Shown piece by piece: positions 17,091 through 24,363 of a stretch of DNA of 64,000 nt. Location of the stretch: assembly GCF_018224615.1 (NCBI RefSeq), contig NZ_JAGTUK010000001.1, positions 186,001 to 250,000 on the forward strand. Reading direction: 5' to 3'. The translations under genes and the position numbers were made by a program. The DNA is from Microbacterium paraoxydans (GTDB lineage: Bacteria > Actinomycetota > Actinomycetes > Actinomycetales > Microbacteriaceae). The notes beneath the pieces are model-generated. The model was not told the DNA's origin. It was given only the letters and a program-made list of their open reading frames with translations, and did not search any database. The stretch's first letter is position 1; every line of letters begins with the position of its first letter.

Positions 17091-17096
17091 GGGCTG

Positions 17097-18242
17097 GTGC
17101 CGGAGTTCCCCTACAGTCGCCTGCGCCGCTGGCCGGATGTCGAGGCGGAGAACCTCCAGGCCCACGACGCCACCGACCCGCTCCTGGTCGAGCGGGCGCT
17201 CGCCGCCGGGCTCGACGGCTCCGAGGTCGCCGTGATCGGCGACGACTACGGCGCGGTCACCCTCGCGCTCGTGCACGCCGGGCTGCGCGGCATCCGCGTG
17301 CACCAGGACCTCGCGACCGGGCGGCGCGCGCTCGACCGCAACGCCCAGGAGCTCGGTCTTGACGGGTTCACGACGCACGAGCTCGACGCGACCCTGCTCG
17401 ACGGCGCCCGCCTCGTGCTGCTGCAGCTGCCGAAGTCGCTCGCCGAGCTGACCGAGGTCGCGGATGCCGTCGCCCGTTGGGCCGCACCAGACGCGGTGCT
17501 CGTCGCCGGCGGTCGCGTGAAGCACATGACCCTGGCGCAGAACGACGTGCTGGCGCGCCGCTTCCGTCACGTGCAGCCGCAGCGGGCCGAGCGCAAGTCT
17601 CGGCTGCTCGTGGCGTCGGAGCCCCTGCCCGCACCCGCCGCGCGACCGTTCCCCGTGCGGGAACAGCACGACGGGCTCACCCTCGTGGCCCACGGTGGCG
17701 CGTTCGCCGGGGCGCGGCTCGACATCGGCACGCGCGCACTGCTCGACGCGCTCGGCCTGTCCCGCTCCGTGGTTCCTGAGCGAGGAGCGCAGCGACGAGA
17801 CGAAGGGCGCAGCGTGCTCGACCTCGGCTGCGGCACGGGCGCGCTCGCGGTCTCGTGGGCGCTCGACCACCCCGCGGATGCGGTCACGGCGACGGATCGC
17901 TCGGCCGCGGCCGTGGCCTCCGCGCGCGCGACCGCCGAGGCGAACGGTGTGGCCGACCGCGTGGTGGTGACCCACGACGACGCGGGCTCGCACCTGCCGG
18001 ACGGCTCGTTCGACGTGGTGCTGCTGAACCCGCCGTTCCACCTCGGCAGCAGCGTGCACACGGGGGCCGCGACCCGTCTGTTCGAGGCCGCGGCGCGACT
18101 GCTCCGGCCGGGCGGCGAGCTGTTCACGGTGTACAACTCGAGCCTCGGCTACCGCGCCGAGCTGACGCGGCTGATCGGGCCGACGGAGCAGCGGTCGCGC
18201 ACCCCGAAGTTCACCGTGACCCGCAGCTCGCGGCGGCCCTGA
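17097..18242 (+). CDS. Class I methyltransferase, RsmC/RlmG-like
   Basis: A protein of 381 residues. The C-terminal half is a SAM-dependent methyltransferase: motif I VLDLGCGTGALAVSWA (about 239-254) and the catalytic NPPFH of guanine-N2 rRNA methyltransferases (RsmC/RlmG). The N-terminal half is a degenerate methyltransferase-like domain (VAVIGDDYGAVTLAL), the duplication characteristic of RsmC/RlmG. It probably modifies ribosomal RNA. GTG 17097 is chosen because a -10 element lies 6 bases upstream; longer frames would run through the divergent gene. Odd feature: residues about 225-237 (VVPERGAQRRDEG) are encoded by a REP-like element and lie just before motif I. Confidence 0.82.
   Translation: MPEFPYSRLRRWPDVEAENLQAHDATDPLLVERALAAGLDGSEVAVIGDDYGAVTLALVHAGLRGIRVHQDLATGRRALDRNAQELGLDGFTTHELDATLLDGARLVLLQLPKSLAELTEVADAVARWAAPDAVLVAGGRVKHMTLAQNDVLARRFRHVQPQRAERKSRLLVASEPLPAPAARPFPVREQHDGLTLVAHGGAFAGARLDIGTRALLDALGLSRSVVPERGAQRRDEGRSVLDLGCGTGALAVSWALDHPADAVTATDRSAAAVASARATAEANGVADRVVVTHDDAGSHLPDGSFDVVLLNPPFHLGSSVHTGAATRLFEAAARLLRPGGELFTVYNSSLGYRAELTRLIGPTEQRSRTPKFTVTRSSRRP
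17771..17806 (+). repeat. REP-like element, in-frame inside the methyltransferase gene
   Basis: The sequence starting GGTTCCTGAGCGAGGAGC and ending CGAGACGAAGG resembles both arms of the palindromic element at 45863-45934. It adds a charged segment between the two methyltransferase halves without breaking the frame. Confidence 0.65.
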
Positions 18243-18572
18243 ACACGCCGCGCCGAGATTGCTAGACGGTCGTACTATCCCCCGGTCAGCACCGGAAACC
18301 CGGGCACGTCTCCGCCCCAGGATTTGCCCCTGACCGGCCATTTCGTTACGTTGGTCCGTGGGCCTGACGGCCCGAAGACCAGTCCGCGACCACGTCCTTC
18401 TTTCGATGAGCTGTGCTGCGAAGAGGCGTGGGCGTACGGTCGGTCCTCTCTGCGGCGGATCCGAAATCCGCCGCCCGCGCCGCCACAGCGATGATGTCGA
18501 ACGGCCTCGTGAGGATCACCCGGACGTGACCGAAGCAGGCTCAGCCACCCGAGGCCGAGCCGCAGGGGAAAC
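18243..18572 (+). promoter_or_regulatory. Long structured 5' leader of the osmoprotectant operon
   Basis: 330 bases without a gene. A likely -10 element TACTAT is at 18273-18278, which would give a leader of about 285 bases. It holds a GGGCC/GGCCC hairpin (18360-18373) and a perfect 9-bp stem GCGGCGGAT/ATCCGCCGC with a 5-base loop (18452-18474). AGGGGA precedes GTG 18573. I could not match it to a known riboswitch. Confidence 0.5.
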
Positions 18573-19877
18573 GTGTCCGACATCGCACTCGAAGCGCGCC
18601 ATCTGTACAAGGTGTTCGGGAGGAATCCGAACGCCGCCGTCCGTCGACTGAAGGCCGGTGAGAGCCGCGCGGCCGTCGCCGACGCGGGCACCGCCGCCGT
18701 CATCGATGCCAGCTTCACCGTGAACCGCGGTGAGATCTTCGTCATCATGGGCCTGTCCGGATCGGGCAAGTCCACCATCATCCGCATGCTCAACGGCCTG
18801 CACGACATCACCTCCGGCACGGTCACCGTGGGCGGCGACGCCATCACCGGCATCCCCGCCGGGCGACTGCGTGAGATCCGCCGCGACCGCATCTCGATGG
18901 TGTTCCAGCACTTCGCCCTGCTGCCGCACCGCACGGTCGCCGAGAACGTGGCCTACCCGCTCGAGCTCAAGGGCGTCGCCAAGGCCGAGCGCCTCGCGAA
19001 GGCCGAGGAGATCCTCGCGCTCGTGGGGCTCGAGGGGCAGGGAGACAAGCTTCCGTCCGAGCTTTCGGGCGGCATGCAGCAGCGCGTCGGCATCGCCCGT
19101 GCGCTCGCCGCCGACAGCGACATCCTCCTGATGGACGAGGCGTTCAGCGCGCTCGACCCGCTGATCCGCCGCGAGATGCAGGAGCAGCTGCTCGAACTGC
19201 AGCAGAAGCTGCAGAAGACCATCGTCTTCATCACGCACGACCTCAACGAGGCCATGTTCCTCGGCGACCGCATCGCCGTGATGCGCGACGGCCGCATCGT
19301 GCAGATCGGCACGCCGGAGGACATCCTGATGGACCCGGCCAACGACTACGTCGAGCAGTTCGTGCAGGACGTGGATCGCGCCCGCGTGCTCACCGCCGCG
19401 AACGTCATGGAGCGCCCGCGCCCCGTGGTCGCCGAGACCGCGGGCCCGCGCACCGCCCTGCGCCAGATGCGCGACGCCTACATGTCGGCCACCTACGTGG
19501 TCGGCAAGGACCGCCAGCTCCTCGGTGTGGTCACCGACCGCGACGCCGTGAAGCTCGTGCGACAGGGCGTGACGCGCCTCGACTCCGTCATCAAGCCCGT
19601 GCTGCAGAGCGTGCGCGAGGACGACGTGCTGATGAACCTGTTCGTGCCCGCCGTGGAGTCGCCGCTGCCCCTGGCCGTGACCGACGGCGATGGGCGCCTC
19701 GTCGGCGTGATCCCGCGCGTGACGCTGCTCGCCGCGCTCGGACCCGGACCCGGCGCGACCGAGGAGATCCTGCTGCCGATGACGCCCATGCCGCAGGCCG
19801 AGATCGACGCGGTGCTCGACGACGGCTGGACGGCCGAGCCGCTGCCCACGACCCCCGAGACGGAGGAGGTGCGCTGA
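18573..19877 (+). CDS. proV: Glycine betaine/proline ABC transporter ATP-binding protein
   Basis: A protein of 434 residues. Walker A is GLSGSGKST (60-68); the Q-loop is MVFQHFALLPHRTV, the signature LSGGMQQRV, Walker B ILLMDEAFSALDP, and the switch histidine is in FITHDLNEA. The insert before Walker A and the ALLPHRTV loop are hallmarks of ProV/OpuAA. A C-terminal tandem CBS region (about 270-400) is the osmosensing or c-di-AMP-sensing module of OpuA-type transporters. The start GTG has AGGGGA just upstream. It is the first gene of a proV-proW-proX operon for uptake of compatible solutes. Confidence 0.95.
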   Translation: MSDIALEARHLYKVFGRNPNAAVRRLKAGESRAAVADAGTAAVIDASFTVNRGEIFVIMGLSGSGKSTIIRMLNGLHDITSGTVTVGGDAITGIPAGRLREIRRDRISMVFQHFALLPHRTVAENVAYPLELKGVAKAERLAKAEEILALVGLEGQGDKLPSELSGGMQQRVGIARALAADSDILLMDEAFSALDPLIRREMQEQLLELQQKLQKTIVFITHDLNEAMFLGDRIAVMRDGRIVQIGTPEDILMDPANDYVEQFVQDVDRARVLTAANVMERPRPVVAETAGPRTALRQMRDAYMSATYVVGKDRQLLGVVTDRDAVKLVRQGVTRLDSVIKPVLQSVREDDVLMNLFVPAVESPLPLAVTDGDGRLVGVIPRVTLLAALGPGPGATEEILLPMTPMPQAEIDAVLDDGWTAEPLPTTPETEEVR

Positions 19878-20836
19878 TGGACGGGTTCCGCATCCCCCTG
19901 GGCGACTGGGTCGCCGCCGGCGTCGACTGGATCAAGGACAACCTCGACGGTCTGCTCGACGTGGTGTCGTTCGTGGTGAGCTTCCTCGTGGACGGCCTCA
20001 CCCGCGTGCTCCTCACGCCACACTTCGCCGTAATCATCGTGATCGCCGCGCTCATCGCCTGGCTCGTGCGCTCCTGGAAGCTCGCGCTCGGCACCGTCGT
20101 GTCGTTCCTGCTCATCGTGGCGATGGACCTGTGGGTGCCCGCGATGCAGACCCTCGCGCTGGTGCTCGTCGCAGCGATCGTGGCCGTGCTGATCGCGGTG
20201 CCGCTGGGCATCTGGTCGGCGCGCAACGCCACCGTGCGCGCGGCCCTGAAGCCGGTGCTCGACTTCATGCAGACCATGCCGGCGTTCGTGTACCTGATCC
20301 CCGCGATCGTGTTCTTCGGCATCGGCGTGGTGCCGGGTCTCGTGGCGACCGTGATCTTCGCGCTGCCTCCGGGCGTGCGCCTGACCGAGCTGGGCATCCG
20401 CGGCGTCGACTCCGAGACCGTGGAGGCCGGGCACGCGTTCGGCGCCACCCCCGGTCAGATCCTCCGCGGCATCCAGCTGCCCCTGGCGATGCCGACCATC
20501 ATGGCCGGCGTCAACCAGGTGATCATGCTCGCGCTGTCGATGGCGGTGATCGCCGGCATGGCCGGTGCCGACGGGCTCGGGAAGATGGTGGTCGAGGCGA
20601 TCTCGACGATCAACATCCCGAAGGGCGTCGAGGCCGGTCTCGGTGTCGTGCTGATCGCGGTCTTCCTCGACCGGGTGACGGCCGCACTGGGTGCCCCGGG
20701 CGAGAACCGCTCGTCGCTGCTGGGGCTGCTGAAGCGTCGCGGCTCCGGCACGGGTTCCGCCTCGACGGCCGCCGCCGTCGACGCGAGCACCCCCGCCGAG
20801 CAGACGGCCGCCGAGCCCGAGCTCACCCGCGCCTGA
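19877..20836 (+). CDS. proW: Glycine betaine/proline ABC transporter permease
   Basis: A protein of 319 residues with about six to seven membrane helices and the permease EAA-type loop (EAGHAFGATPGQILRGIQLPLAMPTIMAGVNQ) that docks on the ATPase, matching ProW/OpuAB. The N-terminus is amphipathic (WVAAGVDWIKDNLDGLLD) as in ProW. The C-terminal 50 residues are a low-complexity, charged cytoplasmic tail rich in Ala, Ser and Glu. The start overlaps the proV stop (TGATG). Confidence 0.95.
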   Translation: MDGFRIPLGDWVAAGVDWIKDNLDGLLDVVSFVVSFLVDGLTRVLLTPHFAVIIVIAALIAWLVRSWKLALGTVVSFLLIVAMDLWVPAMQTLALVLVAAIVAVLIAVPLGIWSARNATVRAALKPVLDFMQTMPAFVYLIPAIVFFGIGVVPGLVATVIFALPPGVRLTELGIRGVDSETVEAGHAFGATPGQILRGIQLPLAMPTIMAGVNQVIMLALSMAVIAGMAGADGLGKMVVEAISTINIPKGVEAGLGVVLIAVFLDRVTAALGAPGENRSSLLGLLKRRGSGTGSASTAAAVDASTPAEQTAAEPELTRA

Positions 20837-20906
20837 GCCAGCCGAGGTGTCCCGCGGCTCGTCCGCATCCCTGAAATCACATACGGAACGCAAGAGAGAG
20901 AAGTAC

Positions 20907-21815
20907 ATGACGAAGAAGATCCTCACCCTCACCGCCCTCGGCGCCGCAGCAGCGCTGACCCTCGCCGGATGCAGCGGCGACGGCGCGGGCGGCACCAGCG
21001 GCGGCGGAGGCGACGCCGACGACAAGGGCACCATCACGCTCGGGTTCCTGCCCTCCTGGACCGACGGCCTCAGCACCGCCTACCTGCTCCAGGACCAGCT
21101 GGAGAAGATCGGCTACACGGTCGAGATGAAGACGCTCACCGAGGCCGGCCCGCTCTACACCGGTCTCGCGCAGGGCGACGTCGACATGTACCCGTCGGCC
21201 TGGCCCGAGCTCACCCACGCCTCCTACATGGACAAGTACGGCGACGACATCGAAGACCTCGGCGCGTACTACGACAACGCCACGCTCACGCTCGCGGTGC
21301 CGGAGTACTCCGAGCTGACCTCGATCGAGGACCTCGTGGGCAAGGGCGCCGACTTCGACGGCAAGATCTACGGCATCGAGCCGGGCGCCGGCCTCACCGC
21401 CCAGACGCAGAAGATGATGCCCGAGTACGGTCTCGACGGCGAGTACGAGCTGGTCACCTCGTCGACCGCGGCGATGCTCACCGAGCTGAAGACCGCGACC
21501 GACAAGCAGGAGGACATCGTCGTCACGCTGTGGCGTCCGTTCTGGGCCAACGACGCCTTCCCGGTGAAGGACCTGGAGGACCCGAAGGGTGCGATGGGCA
21601 AGTCCGAGGCGCTGCACTTCCTGGGCACCAAGGGCTTCGCGGACGAGTTCCCCGAGGCGGCCGAGCTGATCGAGAAGATCAAGCTCGACGACGAGCAGTA
21701 CGGGGCGCTGGAAGACCTCGTGGTGAACGAGTACGGCGAGGGCAAGGAAGCCGACGCGGTGGACGCGTGGCTGGAGAAGTACGGCGACCAGTTCGACTGG
21801 GTCGTCACCAGCTGA
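20907..21815 (+). CDS. proX: Glycine betaine ABC transporter substrate-binding lipoprotein
   Basis: A protein of 302 residues. The lipoprotein signal has lipobox LTLAGC with Cys22 as the lipidated residue, then a Gly-rich flexible linker and an OpuAC-type periplasmic-binding fold (ITLGFLPSWTDGLSTAYLLQDQLEKIG). The YPSAWPELTH segment carries one of the Trp residues that, in this family, form the aromatic cage for quaternary ammonium ligands. ATG 20907 follows a purine-rich AGAGAGAG stretch. It is the last gene of the operon and is followed by a strong terminator. Confidence 0.95.
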   Translation: MTKKILTLTALGAAAALTLAGCSGDGAGGTSGGGGDADDKGTITLGFLPSWTDGLSTAYLLQDQLEKIGYTVEMKTLTEAGPLYTGLAQGDVDMYPSAWPELTHASYMDKYGDDIEDLGAYYDNATLTLAVPEYSELTSIEDLVGKGADFDGKIYGIEPGAGLTAQTQKMMPEYGLDGEYELVTSSTAAMLTELKTATDKQEDIVVTLWRPFWANDAFPVKDLEDPKGAMGKSEALHFLGTKGFADEFPEAAELIEKIKLDDEQYGALEDLVVNEYGEGKEADAVDAWLEKYGDQFDWVVTS

Positions 21816-21832
21816 CGCGCGTCGCACGCTCA

Positions 21833-21868
21833 CGACGGAGGGTCTCCCGCACGGGAGGCCCTCCGTCG
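21833..21868. terminator. Strong terminator hairpin after proX
   Basis: CGACGGAGGG (21833-21842) pairs perfectly with CCCTCCGTCG (21859-21868), with an inner CTCCCG/CGGGAG stem around a CA loop. It serves the plus-strand operon and possibly the minus-strand ATPase gene. Its right half is duplicated at 23200-23226. Confidence 0.85.
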
Positions 21869-21871
21869 TCG
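21845..21871. repeat. Left copy of the 27-bp direct repeat flanking the ATPase gene
   Basis: Exact 27-base match to 23200-23226 in the same orientation. This copy is the intact right half of the proX terminator; the ATPase stop codon is 3 bases away. Confidence 0.9.
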
Positions 21872-21873
21872 AT

Positions 21874-23103
21874 TCACCCGTCCGTCTTCCTCTTTCGGTT
21901 CCGCTTCTGCAGTTCCGGCACGACCAGTGTGGGCACCGCGCGCTTCATGAACTTGTCGAATTCGGGAACGGTGAAGGCAGCGAATCCGTGTTCCGGCGTG
22001 TAGAGGAGGCCCATGTCGATGAGTTCGGCTCGCGTCGGGCCGAGCTGGGTCGACTCTCGTCCCATCACCCTCGCAACTTCGGACGCCTTCTGAGGCTCCG
22101 GGCCGAGCTCGGCCATGGCGCGCATGTACGCGGTCTGCAGCGGTGTCGCGCGGTCGAGCCTGACGCGGAAGAACGAGCTGTCGAGTTTCGCCTCGTAGCC
22201 TTCGCGGGCTGTCTCGACGTCGAGTCGCGTGATGGGGGTCTCTTCCGCGATCTCCCACACCTGGAAGCCGAGCTCTTGGATGAAGTAGGGGTATCCCTGC
22301 GAGATCTCCAACGCCAGCGTCACGGCGTCGCTCTCGAAGGTCACGCCTTCCGCTCGCGCGGGCTCGGTCAGTGCCTGGCGTGCATCGTCCTCGTCGAGGG
22401 AGTCGATCTTCGGAAACTGGAAGAGACGCTCAGCGTAGGACTTGGCGTCACCCGCCAGCTCTGCGATCTGCGGCAGCCCGGCACCGACGAACGTGATCGG
22501 CAGTTTGCGCTGCACGGTCTTGTGCACAGCCTGGATCAGGGCCTCGAGTTGTTTGGTGCTGAGGAACTGGACCTCGTCGATCAGGATGGCCACGCCACGG
22601 TGCCGCTCCTGCGCGATCTCGCCGATGGCGACGAGTACGTCAGTGAGATCCATGGCGAGATCGCCGTGGTCGGCGAAGCCGTCTTCTGGTTCGACGTCCC
22701 ACGACAATGACCACGCGCCCTTCTGGTCCACGGAAAGAGCGAACGAGGACACAACGGCAGCGGCGCGACGAGCCCGATCCGTCCACTTCGCGCGGGGGGA
22801 CAGTCGGAGGAGCGCGGCCTTGAGCAACGAAGCCATCGACTGACGGAAGCGCGTGTCGTCGTGCTTGCTCGCTTCGATCTCCAGCACCTCCCAGTGTTCG
22901 GCGCGGGCGATGTCGCCGAACTCGTTGAGAAGAACGGTCTTCCCGACGCCCCGGAGGCCGGTGATGATCATGGACTGGTGGGTCTTCCCGCGCGCCAGTC
23001 GGCGGAGGAGGGTCTGGAACGCCTGGGTCTGTGCGTCGCGGCCGACAACGATGTCGGGCGAGGCCCCGGCATTGGGGGTGTAAGGGTTCAGCAGACTGTC
23101 CAT
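21874..23103 (-). CDS. AAA/STAND-like ATPase with C-terminal winged helix, probable recent insertion
   Basis: A protein of 409 residues. Walker A is GLRGVGKT (49-56), Walker B VAILIDEVQ (171-179), and a sensor-1-like FVGAGLP lies at 205-211. The C-terminal part (about 330-395) looks like a winged HTH (QTAYMRAMAEL, then ASEVARVMGRESTQLGPTRAELIDMGLLY). This layout is that of archaeal-type/ORC-like ATP-binding proteins of uncharacterised function. The gene is visibly lower in GC than its neighbours and its upstream region (23104-23200) is strikingly AT-rich. It is a single gene bounded by a 27-bp direct repeat derived from the proX terminator, so it is probably horizontally acquired. Function unknown; a defence or selfish cassette is possible but not shown. 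Confidence 0.8.
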   Translation of the reverse strand: MDSLLNPYTPNAGASPDIVVGRDAQTQAFQTLLRRLARGKTHQSMIITGLRGVGKTVLLNEFGDIARAEHWEVLEIEASKHDDTRFRQSMASLLKAALLRLSPRAKWTDRARRAAAVVSSFALSVDQKGAWSLSWDVEPEDGFADHGDLAMDLTDVLVAIGEIAQERHRGVAILIDEVQFLSTKQLEALIQAVHKTVQRKLPITFVGAGLPQIAELAGDAKSYAERLFQFPKIDSLDEDDARQALTEPARAEGVTFESDAVTLALEISQGYPYFIQELGFQVWEIAEETPITRLDVETAREGYEAKLDSSFFRVRLDRATPLQTAYMRAMAELGPEPQKASEVARVMGRESTQLGPTRAELIDMGLLYTPEHGFAAFTVPEFDKFMKRAVPTLVVPELQKRNRKRKTDG

Positions 23104-23199
23104 GCCGTCGTCCTTAGGGAGTTTAGTCGTGTTTATTAGTTTGCAATAAAGCTCGCTAAAGAGGCTAACAACGGGTTCGTGATTTCGCCATCACTCCGT
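23104..23199 (-). promoter_or_regulatory. AT-rich promoter region of the inserted ATPase gene
   Basis: The most AT-rich stretch of the window. It contains TTTATT/AATAAA inverted repeats around 23130-23150 and repeated TTAGT units. On the minus strand TTTAGC and TAATAA with a 16-base spacer could form the promoter. A repressor site is possible but unproven. Confidence 0.4.
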
Positions 23200-23226
23200 T
23201 CCCGCACGGGAGGCCCTCCGTCGTCG
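23200..23226. repeat. Right copy of the 27-bp direct repeat flanking the ATPase gene
   Basis: Exact match to 21845-21871. Here only the right arm of the terminator is present; the left arm (CGACGGAGGG) is missing, so this copy cannot fold. This is what insertion next to a single ancestral terminator would leave. Confidence 0.9.
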
Positions 23227-23315
23227 TGGGTGGCACCCCCCTTCTGTTCCGTGGGGGGAAGTGCGACCATGACCGTTCGCGGGCCCGCCCCCGGGCCCGG
23301 AACGGAGAGGGACGA

Positions 23316-24293
23316 ATGTGCACAGGACTGAGCTTCACCACCGCTGACCACTACTTCGGGCGCAATCTCGACCTGGAGTTCTCGTATCACGAGACCGTCA
23401 CCGTCACGCCGAGGAACTTCCCCTTCGCGTTCCGGCGGCTGCCCGAACTGACGTCGCACCACGCCATCATCGGCATCGCGACCATCTCCGACGGCTATCC
23501 GCTCTACTACGACGCGAGCAACGAGAAGGGCCTCAGCATGGCCGGGCTCAACTTCCCGGACAACGCCTTCTACCCGGCGGAGGGGTCGGGTGGCACGGAG
23601 ATCACGCCGTTCGAGTTCATCCCGTGGGTGCTCGGCCAGTTCGAGACGGTCGCGCAGGTGAAGGACGCGCTGCGTTCGGTGAGCCTGGTGGACATCGACT
23701 TCAGCGAGGCCTTCCCGCTGTCTCCGCTGCACTGGATCATCGCCGACCGCACCGCGTCGATCGTCGTGGAGAGCGTGCGCGAGGGACTGAAGGTGTACGA
23801 CAACCCGTGGGGCGTGCTGACCAACAACCCCACGTTCGACATCCAGAGCTTCCGGCTGAACGACTACCGGCACCTATCGAAGCGTCAGCCCGAGAACACG
23901 TTCGCGTCCGACGTGCCGCTCGACCTGTACAGCCGGGGCATGGGCGGGATCGGCCTCCCCGGCGACCTGTCGTCGTCGTCGCGCTTCGTGAAGGCGGTGT
24001 TCACGCGCATGAACGCGGTCTGCGGCACGTCCGAGTCGGAGTCGCTCAGTCAGTTCTTCCAGATCCTCGGCGCGGTCGCCCAGCAGCGCGGGTGCGTGCA
24101 GGTGGGCGACGAGGAGAAGTACGAGATCACGATCTACTCCTCGTGCTGCAACACCGACAGGGGCATCTACTACTACACGACCTACGAGAACAGTCAGATC
24201 ACGGGCGTGGACATGCACCGGGAGGACCTCGACGGCACAGACCTCGTCGCGTATCCGCTCATGACGGGACAGCAGATCGCGATGCAGAACTGA
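23316..24293 (+). CDS. Choloylglycine hydrolase-family amidase (bile salt hydrolase-like)
   Basis: A protein of 325 residues, the full length of bile salt hydrolases. ATG 23316 has GGAGAGGG upstream and places Cys2 as the N-terminal nucleophile of this Ntn-hydrolase family after Met removal. All other family residues are found: Arg16 and Asp19 in GRNLD, Asn79 in AGLNF, Asn170 in LTNNP and Arg223 in SRFVK. MCTGLSFTT, TPRNFPF, PLHWIIAD and GLPGDLSS closely follow lactobacillus/bifidobacterial enzymes. It hydrolyses amide bonds of conjugated bile acids, penicillin V or N-acyl homoserine lactones; which one cannot be told. It has no signal peptide, so it is cytoplasmic. Single gene, downstream of the inserted ATPase. 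Confidence 0.88.
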   Translation: MCTGLSFTTADHYFGRNLDLEFSYHETVTVTPRNFPFAFRRLPELTSHHAIIGIATISDGYPLYYDASNEKGLSMAGLNFPDNAFYPAEGSGGTEITPFEFIPWVLGQFETVAQVKDALRSVSLVDIDFSEAFPLSPLHWIIADRTASIVVESVREGLKVYDNPWGVLTNNPTFDIQSFRLNDYRHLSKRQPENTFASDVPLDLYSRGMGGIGLPGDLSSSSRFVKAVFTRMNAVCGTSESESLSQFFQILGAVAQQRGCVQVGDEEKYEITIYSSCCNTDRGIYYYTTYENSQITGVDMHREDLDGTDLVAYPLMTGQQIAMQN

Positions 24294-24351
24294 GCGACGC
24301 GCCCTCTTCGCCGCCGCGCGCAACCCCCTCAGCGGGTCGTGGCCGTCGGCG

Positions 24352-24357
24352 TAGCCT
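24352..24357 (+). promoter_or_regulatory. -10 element (TAGCCT) for a leaderless transcript
   Basis: TAGCCT ends 6 bases before GTG 24364, the preferred start of the lipase maturation factor gene. Confidence 0.5.
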
Positions 24358-24363
24358 GTGGCC

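Noticed and set aside
18243..18572. Known c-di-AMP (ydaO) or glycine riboswitch before proV
   Set aside because: The conserved core segments are not recognisable; left as an unclassified structured leader.
21872..23199. Insertion sequence with transposase
   Set aside because: The only gene is a P-loop ATPase with winged helix; no DDE/serine/tyrosine recombinase motif and no terminal inverted repeats found at the ends.
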